A stretch of DNA of 64,000 bases. Origin: an uncultured Bacteroidales bacterium (lineage in GTDB: Bacteria; Bacteroidota; Bacteroidia; Bacteroidales; Bacteroidaceae). Numbering within the stretch: the stretch's first letter is position 1; the number at the start of each line of letters is the position of its first letter. This document shows positions 50,900 to 59,594 of the stretch, in pieces. A model generated the notes under the pieces. That model saw nothing but the letters and a program-made list of their open reading frames with translations. It searched no databases and was not told where the DNA came from. The stretch is from contig CALDKD010000013.1 in assembly GCA_937898885.1 (NCBI GenBank), positions 62,001 through 126,000 of the forward strand, written 5' to 3'. The position numbers and the translations under genes are program-made.

Positions 50900-51328
50900 T
50901 TGATACTATCCAAGGAAATAGCCGTCTGTCTGAACCTGGCAGCCTGCAAACTCAAGCAATACACCGCATCCATGCTCAAAAAATACGGTGTAGACCTTAC
51001 TCCGGAACAGTTTCTGCTGATTGATTTGTTGTGGAATCAGGGCACAATGACTCAGCAGAATGTGGCAGACACTATGCATAAAGACAAGAACTCTGTTACA
51101 AAGCTTGTTGACGCACTTGAGCAAAAAGACCTTGTGGTACGTCAGAAAGGTGAGTCAGACCGTCGTGAGAACATTCTGGTGCTGACTCCAAAAGCCATTG
51201 AGATGAAGGAAAGCGCCAAAGAGACCGGCATCTCCATACTTGAGGATATGATTCATGACATCAGCGAGGATGAGCTGAAATCCTTCCTGTCAACATTAGG
51301 AAAGCTGACGTCAAATATGGATAGATAG
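50900..51328 (+). CDS. MarR-family transcriptional regulator
   Basis: A 142-residue winged-helix protein. The HTH/wing segment is MTQQNVADTMHKDKNSVTKLVDALEQKDLVVRQKGESDRRENILVLT (about 49-95), a clear MarR pattern with the DRRE wing. MarR dimers usually repress neighbouring operons and respond to small phenolic or redox ligands. No ATG exists before the HTH, so the TTG at 50900 is taken as the start, which fits the promoter 29 bases upstream. It is divergent from GH51 and converges on an SDR gene; either side could be its target. The motif array upstream of the VOC gene is a further candidate. Confidence 0.9.
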   Translation: MILSKEIAVCLNLAACKLKQYTASMLKKYGVDLTPEQFLLIDLLWNQGTMTQQNVADTMHKDKNSVTKLVDALEQKDLVVRQKGESDRRENILVLTPKAIEMKESAKETGISILEDMIHDISEDELKSFLSTLGKLTSNMDR

Positions 51329-51332
51329 CACG

Positions 51333-52112
51333 TTATACCGCACTTATCTTTCTTGCCATTCGGGCACAGACACCCGGCAGGAACCTTTTGATTCCAACCA
51401 TAAGAAGCTCCTTGCCCCCTACAAGCACCTCGCGCTTGTTGTTTTCTATAGCACGGATTATCTTCTTTGCAGCCTTTCCGGCAGAGATACCGCCATCCTG
51501 TCCGGGATCCATCAGACCATACCTCTTACCGCCTTTCACCAGAGCATTCAATGAAATGTTTGTCCTGACTCTGCCGGGGCATACTATAGTCACGCGGATT
51601 CCCTTTTCAAAATACTCAGCCTGCAATGTCTCGAAAAAGCCGTAGAGCGCGTGTTTGGCACTACTGTAGGCACACCTGAGCGGAAAACCGAACAAGCCTG
51701 CGATTGAGGTGGTCACGGCTATTTTCCCTCCGCCGGCCTGCACCATACTTGGAAGAATAGACTTAGCAATGGCAACGGGTGCGAAGTAATCCACTTCCAT
51801 AATATTGCGGGCCATCTCCATCGATGTGTCCTCAACTGAGGCCCTCTGGCTTATTCCGGCATTTAAAAAGAGAATATCAATTCCGGCAAAAGCATTCCAG
51901 GCACAGGTACAGAGTTCCTCCACACCGTCAGCCTTGAGAAAATCGTAAGGAAGCACCACTACTTCCGCACCTCTCTCGCTGCACCGGCCTGCCACTTCAT
52001 CAAGCCTTGCGGACGGGCGTGCAGTGAGAATCAGCCTACATCCCTTTTCGGCATACCCGTATGAGCAGGCCTCACCTATTCCCGATGACGCTCCCGTTAT
52101 CCAGACTGTCAT
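51333..52112 (-). CDS. SDR-family oxidoreductase
   Basis: A 259-residue NAD(P)-dependent short-chain dehydrogenase/reductase. The nucleotide-binding TGASSGIG (6-13), NAG (about 85-87), catalytic Ser near 136 and YSSAK (Tyr149, Lys153) are all present, as is the PGRVRTNIS segment. The C-terminal tail carries basic residues and a hydrophobic patch (LMVGIKRFLPGVC), perhaps associating with membrane. Substrate is unknown. It starts two bases after the VOC gene stop, so it shares that gene's promoter. Confidence 0.92.
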   Translation of the reverse strand: MTVWITGASSGIGEACSYGYAEKGCRLILTARPSARLDEVAGRCSERGAEVVVLPYDFLKADGVEELCTCAWNAFAGIDILFLNAGISQRASVEDTSMEMARNIMEVDYFAPVAIAKSILPSMVQAGGGKIAVTTSIAGLFGFPLRCAYSSAKHALYGFFETLQAEYFEKGIRVTIVCPGRVRTNISLNALVKGGKRYGLMDPGQDGGISAGKAAKKIIRAIENNKREVLVGGKELLMVGIKRFLPGVCARMARKISAV

Positions 52113-52114
52113 AT

Positions 52115-53161
52115 CTATCTGATTCTCTCTCTTGACACCAGTCCCAACATTCTGAACAGAATCTTTGGCAGAGGCTTCCTGGGATTACGTTTCCTCATAT
52201 TGATATTCCACCCGAGCTTTGCCACAATCGGAATTTTGTGTGACTCTACAAACTCAATAAGAGTTCCGTCAGGATCCTCAATGTATGTAAAATGTCCGGA
52301 TGCCGCACCCATATCGAACTCTATGTCGCCAGGACAGCTGTCAACAGTGAATGGATGGCCTTTTGATGCGCAGAAACTGCCAAAATCCTTCATTCCGCAA
52401 ACATCAAAGCATATCTGAATGAACCCTGGATCACCCCAGAACCGGCCTTCGTAAATCTTACGTGGAACTCTGTCCAATGCCTGGACCAACTCAATAGTGC
52501 TGTCACCAAAAACCTCCGAGAACCCTCCTTTACGTGGCTCTTCGGTTGTGAGAATCACCCTTCGGTACAGTTGGCTGCTTCCTGGAAGGCTCTTCCAGTC
52601 TGAGAAACTCCCGTTTGTATCACAAAGGACTTTTGTATAGCCCAATATCTCCGAATAGAATTTGACAGAGCGCTCCATATCAGACACGCCGATTACAGCT
52701 CCTACAATACCACCCATCAGGCGGTTCTCCTCAATGTAGATGCTCTTATCCTCTACCATCTGGAACCAATTGCCATAATTGTCCTGAATATATGAGCATC
52801 GTGTTCCATCAGGTAGTCTGTCTGACAAACCACCATTGAAGGCCTCAATATTGCGGCATTTCACCTTGGCCGCAAATATTCCTAAGTCACCAATTGAGAC
52901 CTCAAAAGGACAGGGCTCAGGCTTTCTTTTTGAATACTGCCATATCTCAAACCCTCCACCGCCCTGAAGGCACATTGCAATCGCAGCGTGACGCTTCTGA
53001 GGTGCGTTTCCCGTATATGGAAGCATCCTTTCCGCCACCGTGTCATCCTCCAGGATTTTAATGTCAGCTCCAAATTTCTCTATGAGCCAGTTCCAGGTAT
53101 CCCTGAAACTCACTGTACCCACTCCTATTTGCTGTATTCCGTTGATTTGGTATGCGCACAT
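52115..53161 (-). CDS. Two-domain VOC (glyoxalase/dioxygenase-fold) protein
   Basis: A 348-residue protein with two vicinal-oxygen-chelate modules, about 8-145 and 150-315. The second is clearer: VIGVSDMERSVKFYSEILGYTKVL and THFTYIEDPDGTLIEFVES-like end, the standard glyoxalase pattern. VOC enzymes include glyoxalases, ring-cleaving dioxygenases and epimerases; the residues seen do not decide among these. The C-terminal 35 residues are basic. It is the first gene of a two-gene operon with the SDR gene. Its promoter (53196-53226) lies in an operator-like repeat array, so expression is probably repressor controlled. Confidence 0.85.
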   Translation of the reverse strand: MCAYQINGIQQIGVGTVSFRDTWNWLIEKFGADIKILEDDTVAERMLPYTGNAPQKRHAAIAMCLQGGGGFEIWQYSKRKPEPCPFEVSIGDLGIFAAKVKCRNIEAFNGGLSDRLPDGTRCSYIQDNYGNWFQMVEDKSIYIEENRLMGGIVGAVIGVSDMERSVKFYSEILGYTKVLCDTNGSFSDWKSLPGSSQLYRRVILTTEEPRKGGFSEVFGDSTIELVQALDRVPRKIYEGRFWGDPGFIQICFDVCGMKDFGSFCASKGHPFTVDSCPGDIEFDMGAASGHFTYIEDPDGTLIEFVESHKIPIVAKLGWNINMRKRNPRKPLPKILFRMLGLVSRERIR

Positions 53162-53195
53162 ATTGTATAATCTCTTACCTTTTACTTTTGTGGCG

Positions 53196-53226
53196 CAAAA
53201 GTAGTAAAAGATATTACTAACGCAAA
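53196..53226 (-). promoter_or_regulatory. VOC-SDR operon promoter (TTTG-N19-TACTTTTG)
   Basis: On the minus strand TTTG (53226-53223), 19 bases and TACTTTTG (53203-53196): both elements exact. The spacer contains the first copy of the repeat word (CGTTAGTAA on this strand). Transcription would start near 53189, 28 bases ahead of the ATG. Confidence 0.92.
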
Positions 53227-53350
53227 ATATTAGCCATACGTATCTACCTTACTTAAGTAATCTTCAAAAATAACTTGGTAATATATCAGTAACTTTTACG
53301 CTTACTAAACAAAGGCATTACTAACGACATGGCAAAGGCGTTACTAACGA
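53214..53350. repeat. Array of TTACTAACG words upstream of the VOC-SDR operon
   Basis: TTACTAACG occurs at 53214-53222, 53318-53326 and 53341-53349, with a degenerate TTACTAAAC at 53302-53310. The last two full copies are in an 18-base near-identical unit (53310-53327 and 53333-53350, 17 of 18). A perfect palindrome TTACTTAAGTAA lies at 53249-53260. One copy sits between the -33 and -7 elements, which suggests operator function. No gene is seen in 53162-53502. Confidence 0.8.
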
Positions 53351-53389
53351 TACGCATTTTACAATATAGTTGCATGGCTTGCATTTGAG

Positions 53390-53411
53390 ACCTGTTCCTC
53401 TGACCCATTAT
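53390..53411. repeat. Dispersed intergenic repeat, copy C
   Basis: Plus-strand ACCTGTTCCTCTGACCC followed by ATTAT is, on the minus strand, a 21/22 match to copy B at 47963-47984. It lies in the 341-base gap between the VOC and DUF4419 genes. Confidence 0.75.
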
Positions 53412-53502
53412 TAATGAGCGGCTTGATAGACGAAGATTTCTCCGTCGTAGTGGGTTGGCATGAGCAGACTGATCTTGGACAACTTATCCAAAACACACAT
53501 AA

Positions 53503-55323
53503 CTATCTACATTCGGTTTTTCTATTGATTTCATTGATTTCCAGAACAGGAACGTCCTTCAACTTTAATGTAACATCAAGGAAGGTCGTGTCAATTGTCA
53601 GACTGACAGTCTCAAACCCAATGTATGACACCTCAATTCTATCTTTCGGGTTCTGCAGACGGAAAGAGAACTCACCAATGGAATCAGTAACGGCATGAGC
53701 GACAATACGGTTGCCGGCATCCCGTTCAACAACGTTAGCCATCATTATCGGGCCAATGGAGTCCGATACTACACCTCTGATTGTGTCACCGGCCTTTTCG
53801 CCTGTAGGGAGGGGCGTTGTCTTGAACAGGCTGTTCCCGCTCTGACGTTGCCTATATCTCTTCAGGCCCTCCTTATTATTCATATAACCATTATTGAGTA
53901 TCGTTGAGCGGATTCTCAGATTATCAGGGAAACGCTCAAACAAGCTGAGGGCCTGCCGCTCATCAACCTTTCCCTCTATTGTGAGCGACTCGATCTCTAT
54001 GGAGTCCATCCACTGCGGAATAACGACATCATCAGTGAAATTTAACGTAAGACGACGGATAGCACCAACCTTTTTCAGAACTTCCGGAACCTCAGCGACT
54101 TTGAGATCAAGCCCATAACCACTCTTATTCTTTGTTACAAGCTCATTCAGTACCTTTGCCTCATCCTCGCTCCTGCGTACCAGCCAGCCAATCTTGGGTG
54201 TGAGCCCGTAGCGGGCGTCCTGCTCCATTCCCACCAGTCCTGCCCACATCTCCATAGGCTCGTCGCGCTCTACCAGACCAGTCGCATCGTTCAGCTCAAT
54301 ATATCGGAACGGTACCTTAACCATCTCCGGAGCGAACTTATGCAGGATGTTCACGTGCTCAGGCGTACGGCCGTCCTCATCGAACGGCAGGAACTTGAGA
54401 AACCAGCCGTCAAACTCGGTGGGCGTGTCAGGACTGCAGCCACCGCCACGAACCTCCTCCGGCCTTTTAGTCTTTACTATATTCATCCAGAAACCGGTAT
54501 CGGGATGGCCTTCGGATGCACGCACAAACTCCTCAAGAATAGGGATAAGCTGGTCGGTCCACCACTTCAGACCATACTTCTCAAGCTTGCGTGTGCGCAC
54601 AAGAATGTTCTTCCAGTCTGCGGGAGTACCAGTCAGAGTAATATCCGGGATTCCGCACGACATATATATCACAATGTACTCAAAGTACGACTTCACGCTC
54701 TCCATCAGCGTAATCTGCGATGCCATCCGCTCATTCACGCCTGTAGTGCTGAATGAGGCAGTTATCAACTCTGCCACACCATCCTTGGTATATGTGCCAA
54801 TCTCATCGGTGAAATCGCTCAGAAGCGCTTCCCAGCTCACATCAGGATTAGTAAGTGGCAGGTCACTTCGCACTACCAGATCCATCTTGCCCTCATGGCT
54901 TACCAGCAACGGGCGCATCTGCTCAGGATTGTCATTGACGTGATGCGCGAGACCCTGGCATATCAGCAGCCATATCGCATCGGGAGTAAGCGTTACAGGG
55001 CGATGGTCCGCGAATGCCTTAACCATTCCCTTGAAGAACGTATCGTAACCGAAGTAGCACAATTTGTCCGATGCGAAACTTGATTTGACAACTGAGCTGT
55101 AAGGCAGTTCCTTGTCTCTCAGAAGCGACTGGATAATCTGCTCGCCATCCGAAATGGTATAGAATGTGTCTCTGGGAGCTGGCAGGTCCTTATCCACCAG
55201 AAATGTCACCGCCCCTTCTTTCATAATTACATCATTGGCTCGTGACTGGGCGCACAATCCATCAGCTATGAGCAATGCGCCTATCGCCAAAGCAAATCTT
55301 ACAAAACGGACTATTGTTCTCAT
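53503..55323 (-). CDS. DUF4419 secreted protein with SusC-type regulatory domain at its C-terminus
   Basis: A 606-residue protein with a signal peptide (MRTIVRFVRFALAIGALLIA...LCAQ). Residues about 60-400 match DUF4419 (LTPDAIWLLICQGLAHHVN; ITLMESVKSYFEYIVIYMSCGIP). About 400-500 is a linker region of leucine-rich/beta type. Residues 510-606 are a carboxypeptidase-regulatory-like beta domain about 60% identical (47 of 78 by hand) to that of SusC-1. In SusC it is N-terminal; here it ends the protein and no TonB barrel follows. The ATG at 55323 is preferred; an upstream TTG is part of a -7 element. Function unknown; a cell-surface role is inferred. Confidence 0.78.
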   Translation of the reverse strand: MRTIVRFVRFALAIGALLIADGLCAQSRANDVIMKEGAVTFLVDKDLPAPRDTFYTISDGEQIIQSLLRDKELPYSSVVKSSFASDKLCYFGYDTFFKGMVKAFADHRPVTLTPDAIWLLICQGLAHHVNDNPEQMRPLLVSHEGKMDLVVRSDLPLTNPDVSWEALLSDFTDEIGTYTKDGVAELITASFSTTGVNERMASQITLMESVKSYFEYIVIYMSCGIPDITLTGTPADWKNILVRTRKLEKYGLKWWTDQLIPILEEFVRASEGHPDTGFWMNIVKTKRPEEVRGGGCSPDTPTEFDGWFLKFLPFDEDGRTPEHVNILHKFAPEMVKVPFRYIELNDATGLVERDEPMEMWAGLVGMEQDARYGLTPKIGWLVRRSEDEAKVLNELVTKNKSGYGLDLKVAEVPEVLKKVGAIRRLTLNFTDDVVIPQWMDSIEIESLTIEGKVDERQALSLFERFPDNLRIRSTILNNGYMNNKEGLKRYRQRQSGNSLFKTTPLPTGEKAGDTIRGVVSDSIGPIMMANVVERDAGNRIVAHAVTDSIGEFSFRLQNPKDRIEVSYIGFETVSLTIDTTFLDVTLKLKDVPVLEINEINRKTECR

Positions 55324-55341
55324 ATCGCTACGGTTTTGCCA

Positions 55342-55349
55342 CAAAATTA
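55342..55349 (-). promoter_or_regulatory. -7 element of the DUF4419 gene
   Basis: The minus strand reads TAATTTTG (exact TAnnTTTG), 18 bases before the ATG. It overlaps the alternative TTG start, which supports the ATG at 55323. Confidence 0.55.
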
Positions 55350-55407
55350 GGTACTCGCACTATAATTTACACACGGATAAGTGTTGCAAAAACGTTGCAA
55401 TTGCAAA

Positions 55408-57558
55408 TCAGAAGACATTATCGGCTATAAGCTCCAGAAGTTCCTCACCAAACTGCTCCCATTTGGTTTTGCCGAAACCAGGAATAGACATCAGCTCTTT
55501 TTTGTTCCTTGGAGCTGCATCGGCTATATTCAGAAGGGTCCTTTGACTCAGAATGAAATAGGCCGGCACCTCTTTCCTCTTATACTGCACTTTCCTCCAC
55601 TCCAAAAGGGCCTCCACCAGTTCGGGATGACGATTCTCATCGTAGATGTCGTGGTCAGCGACGTATGGAACTTCCACCCCGGCCGTAGCGCGTCTCTTGC
55701 GTTGTCTCTTAGATGTCACGCCCGCTTTTGCCGAATTAAGAATGGCCTCTACCTTGCTCTTATGATACGATTCCACCGAGAATCTGTCTGTCTGGAGTCC
55801 TGTTATGCCCTGCAGATGCACGCCGGCCTCCGCAAGCAGCTCATTGCCGTTTTCCCTAAGACGTTTGTTCGTCTCCTTATTGTCTGTCTCAATGGTGAGC
55901 ATGGGAGCAATCTCAGAGACCACATCGCCAAGATTCGATGCAAAATACTCCGCGGCCTTTCTCACCCTCTCGTGCAGAAAGCTGTCACCCGTATCATTGC
56001 CGCCCGATGCCGCCAGCCGCTCAATCTGCAAGCAGAACTTCTCTGACACTCGGCACAGCTCAAACACCCTCTCACTCAGGGTTGTGAGCTTCTCAGCCTG
56101 TCTCGGCGATATCTTCCTTATCTCATTCTGGAATATCCGCTCCACTCTCTCCGTACAGATTCTAAGCGGACGCAGGTCAAAACACTCCTTGAGCTGATTG
56201 AAGTAATAGGCTCTCTTCTCCGTTTCCAACGCGCCCTCAACCACCGATGCCTCCGGAATGCTCCTGCAAAAACAGCTCACGCTCTCGTTTCCGAACACAC
56301 ATGAGCCGGAGATGGGCGATGTCAGCACTATGCCCTCAAGCGTACGGCATCTGGACAATGCCACATACACCTGCCCGAATGAGAATGCCGAGGCGGCATC
56401 AATCATCACCTTGTCAAATGTGAGTCCCTGGCTTTTGTGTATGGTGATTGCCCACGCCAGCCTGAGAGGATACTGGCTGAATGTGCCCTGTACAATAGGC
56501 TTTATCTCATTGTCAGTGCTGTCTATCTCGTACCTGACATTCTCCCATTTCTCTATTCCCACGGTGATTTCCTCACCGTTCTCATCAGTAACGGTTATGC
56601 CATCGTCTGCATCAATATCTGTTATGATGCCGGTCTTGCCATTGAAATAGCGTCCCTGGCGGCTGTCGTTGCGTATGAACATCACCTGCGCGCCCTCTTT
56701 CAGCCGCAACCTCATATCAGCGGGAGCATTATTCTCAGGGAACACTCCGTCCAGCTCTGCATCGAATGTATATTCCTTGCCCCGCAGCTCACGGAGTTTG
56801 CTCATATTGATGCGGTCGGCGGTAGCATTGTGTGTGGTAAGCCTTATCCAGCCGCTATCATTCCTCTTCGGCTCGAAGGCCGGATCAAGACGGCTGTTCA
56901 GCGCCTGCGCCGTGAATGCGTCAAACCGTCCGTCACGCACATTGTTCAGCACACGCACAAAGCCGGCATCCTGCTGGCGGTATATGGTCTGCAACTCTAT
57001 GGTCACGTATCTGAGACGGGTCATCACCTTGGCATCGAAGAAGAACGGCGATGGATATACCTGCTGGAAGTACGGCCGCTCATCATCCTTCAGAACAGGA
57101 GGCAACTGCTGGATATCACCAATCATAAGCATCTGCACGCCGCCGAACGGACGCGGGTCGTGACGAACCTTACGCAAGACATCGTCCATAGCGTCAAGAA
57201 GGTCGGCCCGCACCATAGATATCTCATCAACGATAATCAGATCAAGCGTGCGTATAATCTCCAGTTTCTCCTTGCGAAGCTGACGCTTGGCCTCAGGCAT
57301 CTGATACTCTGTGACCAGCTCGCGCACATCGGGCAGATACGGACAAAGCGGCAGCTGGAAGAACGAGTGTATTGTAACACCGCCCGCATTGACTGCCGCA
57401 ACGCCTGTAGGAGCAAGCACCACGAGCCTTTTGGCCGTAGTCTCCACGATATGCCTCAAAAATGTTGTCTTTCCGGTACCGGCCTTTCCCGTAAGGAACA
57501 CGGATACACCGGTGTTGCAGATATAATCATCTGCCAGTTGTACAATTCTGTCTCTCAT
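55408..57558 (-). CDS. PIF1/RecD-like superfamily 1 helicase with C-terminal HRDC-type domain
   Basis: A 716-residue helicase. Motif I is FLTGKAGTGKTTF (about 21-33), motif II LIIVDEISM (about 108-116), motif III MIGDIQQLPPV (about 146-156), and the late AITIHKSQGLTFDKV (about 375-389) with VALSRCRTLEG is the UvrD_C_2-type motif V/VI. Residues about 455-600 are helical with no recognised fold. The end (about 630-712) resembles an HRDC/RNase D domain (LLEWRKVQYKRKEVPAYFILSQRTLLNIA). PIF1-type helicases resolve G-quadruplexes and replication obstacles. It is the fifth gene in a minus-strand run beginning with rnr. Confidence 0.9.
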   Translation of the reverse strand: MRDRIVQLADDYICNTGVSVFLTGKAGTGKTTFLRHIVETTAKRLVVLAPTGVAAVNAGGVTIHSFFQLPLCPYLPDVRELVTEYQMPEAKRQLRKEKLEIIRTLDLIIVDEISMVRADLLDAMDDVLRKVRHDPRPFGGVQMLMIGDIQQLPPVLKDDERPYFQQVYPSPFFFDAKVMTRLRYVTIELQTIYRQQDAGFVRVLNNVRDGRFDAFTAQALNSRLDPAFEPKRNDSGWIRLTTHNATADRINMSKLRELRGKEYTFDAELDGVFPENNAPADMRLRLKEGAQVMFIRNDSRQGRYFNGKTGIITDIDADDGITVTDENGEEITVGIEKWENVRYEIDSTDNEIKPIVQGTFSQYPLRLAWAITIHKSQGLTFDKVMIDAASAFSFGQVYVALSRCRTLEGIVLTSPISGSCVFGNESVSCFCRSIPEASVVEGALETEKRAYYFNQLKECFDLRPLRICTERVERIFQNEIRKISPRQAEKLTTLSERVFELCRVSEKFCLQIERLAASGGNDTGDSFLHERVRKAAEYFASNLGDVVSEIAPMLTIETDNKETNKRLRENGNELLAEAGVHLQGITGLQTDRFSVESYHKSKVEAILNSAKAGVTSKRQRKRRATAGVEVPYVADHDIYDENRHPELVEALLEWRKVQYKRKEVPAYFILSQRTLLNIADAAPRNKKELMSIPGFGKTKWEQFGEELLELIADNVF

Positions 57559-57577
57559 GATATCAGATTAAAAGTAA

Positions 57578-59578
57578 TTACAATAGTCCGCGACCTTTCA
57601 GGAATGCGGTGTTGTCCGGCTCACGGCCTGCGAACCGACGGTACAGAGTCATAGGCTCCTCGCTGCCGCCCTTCTCAAGGAATGTCTGCTTGAACTTGGT
57701 GGCAAGCTCCTTGTTGAACACCTGGCCGGAGTTCACGAAGATTGAGAATGCATCCTTGTCAAGCACCTCAGCCCACAGATAGCCATAGTATCCGGCGCTG
57801 TAGCCGCTTGAGAAGATATGATTGAAATAGGTGGTGCGGTAACGCGGAACAATCTCCTTGATAAGGCCCATCTCATCACAGACCTTCTTCTCGAACTCAT
57901 CAATGTTGATTCCGTCGATGCTCTCAAGCTCGTGCCACCTCATATCCAGAATGGAGGCTGCGCAAAGCTCTGTGGTCATAAAGCCCTGGTTGAATTTGAG
58001 GGCGTTGTTTATCTTCTGCACAAGCTCTGCAGGAATAACCTCACCGGTCTCCTTGTGGAAGGCATACTTGGCCAGAAGCTCTGGCTGGAAGGCCCAGTTC
58101 TCGTTGAACTGCGAGAACATCTCCACAAAATCGCGCTTAACGTTTGTACCGCTTACCGACGGATAGCAGCACTGTGTGAGCAGGCCGTGAAGCGCGTGAC
58201 CGAACTCGTGGAACACAGTCTGAACCTCGTCTATGTTCAGGTACTCCTCCAGATTGCCTACATTTACTATAATCGGACGGACCATATTGCCTTCAGCATC
58301 AACATACTGCTCACGCACATTGTTCATCCAGGCACCTCCGCGCTTGCTGGAGCGTGGCAGATAATCGGTGGTGAAAATGCCAAGCAATGAGCCGTCAGCC
58401 GCAGTAACCTTATAAGTGGTGACCTTCTCAGGATTGTAAGACGGCACACCCTCAAGCTTCTCCATATTCACGCCATACAGTTCCCTCGCTGCAATGAAGA
58501 TGCCGTTAACTACATTCTCAAGCTTGAAGTAAGCCTTTATCTGCTCCTCGTCAAGGTCATACTTTGCCTTGCGAACCTTCTCGGCATAATACCACCAGTC
58601 CCAAGGCTGAATAGTTGAGCCCGCAGGAAGCTTACCGTCCTTGATATCCTGATTCATTATCTGCTGCATATCGGCAACCTCCTCGTTGGCCCTGGCAACG
58701 GCAGCCTTCATAATGCCGGCAAGGAACTCATCTACTGTCTCAGCGTCGTGAGCCATCTTCTCCTCAAGGATATATGCGGCAGGATTGCTGTAGCCCATAA
58801 TCTGAGCCTTCCTGATGCGCAGGCCCATCACATCCAGAACCAGCTGGCTGTTGTCATTCTCATTGCCGTTGTGACCACGCATTGTGTAAGCCTCGAACAT
58901 CTGCTGGCGCAGGGCACGGTCCTCGGTGGTGGTCATGGCATTAGAATAATCCGATACGCTGATTCCGAACTTCTCCTTGAAGGCGTTGCTCTCAGCAAGG
59001 ATGTTGTTGCCAATGTTCTGAGTCTTTGACGCTATCGCGGTGTTAATCTCGCGAAGCTCGTTCTGCTTGTCCTCAGGCAGACCTACGCCATCGCGCACGA
59101 AACCATCGTAATACTTCTTCAGAACCATCTGCTGCTCGCGTGTCAGGCCACTCTGGTCAGCATTGTATATGGCTGCTATGCGGTCATAAAGCTTCTTGTT
59201 GAACGAGATGTTGTCTGAGTGGGCCGAAGTAAGTGGAATGGCCTCCTCAATGACAGCGTCAAGCTCGTCAGAGCGGTCTGTCTCGGAGATATTGTAAAGT
59301 ACTCCCGATACTTTGCTCAGGATGCAGCCTGAAAGCTCCAGAGGCACTATGGTATTCTCAAAGGTAGGTGCCTCGGAATTCGATGTGATGGCATCAATCT
59401 CTTTCTGCTGCTGCTCAATGCCGGCCTTGATTGCCGGAATGAAATCGGTAGTCTGAATCTTGTCAAACGGAGGAATTCCGTAAGGAGTGTCCCAATCGGT
59501 CAACAACGGATTGGTGGGTTTCTGTGTACAAGCTGTCATAGCCAAAATAGCGACCGCAACGGTCAGTAACTTTTTCAT
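57578..59578 (-). CDS. M3-family (Dcp-type) peptidase, lipoprotein
   Basis: A 666-residue zinc peptidase that trims oligopeptides. The lipobox MTAC places lipidated Cys17, so it is anchored in the envelope. The zinc motif is FHEFGHALHG (HExxH 457-461), followed by the M3 element SGTNVKRDFVEMFSQFNENW with the third ligand Glu. Length matches the dipeptidyl carboxypeptidase (Dcp) branch rather than oligoendopeptidase F. It lies 19 bases upstream of the helicase gene and 16 bases after an M64 peptidase gene. Confidence 0.93.
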   Translation of the reverse strand: MKKLLTVAVAILAMTACTQKPTNPLLTDWDTPYGIPPFDKIQTTDFIPAIKAGIEQQQKEIDAITSNSEAPTFENTIVPLELSGCILSKVSGVLYNISETDRSDELDAVIEEAIPLTSAHSDNISFNKKLYDRIAAIYNADQSGLTREQQMVLKKYYDGFVRDGVGLPEDKQNELREINTAIASKTQNIGNNILAESNAFKEKFGISVSDYSNAMTTTEDRALRQQMFEAYTMRGHNGNENDNSQLVLDVMGLRIRKAQIMGYSNPAAYILEEKMAHDAETVDEFLAGIMKAAVARANEEVADMQQIMNQDIKDGKLPAGSTIQPWDWWYYAEKVRKAKYDLDEEQIKAYFKLENVVNGIFIAARELYGVNMEKLEGVPSYNPEKVTTYKVTAADGSLLGIFTTDYLPRSSKRGGAWMNNVREQYVDAEGNMVRPIIVNVGNLEEYLNIDEVQTVFHEFGHALHGLLTQCCYPSVSGTNVKRDFVEMFSQFNENWAFQPELLAKYAFHKETGEVIPAELVQKINNALKFNQGFMTTELCAASILDMRWHELESIDGINIDEFEKKVCDEMGLIKEIVPRYRTTYFNHIFSSGYSAGYYGYLWAEVLDKDAFSIFVNSGQVFNKELATKFKQTFLEKGGSEEPMTLYRRFAGREPDNTAFLKGRGLL

Positions 59579-59594
59579 ATTAAAATAATTAATG

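Noticed and set aside
56437..57654. A 405-codon open frame on the plus strand opposite the PIF1-like helicase
   Set aside because: Antisense to an intact helicase with all motifs; the translation resembles no family and has no ribosome site or promoter.
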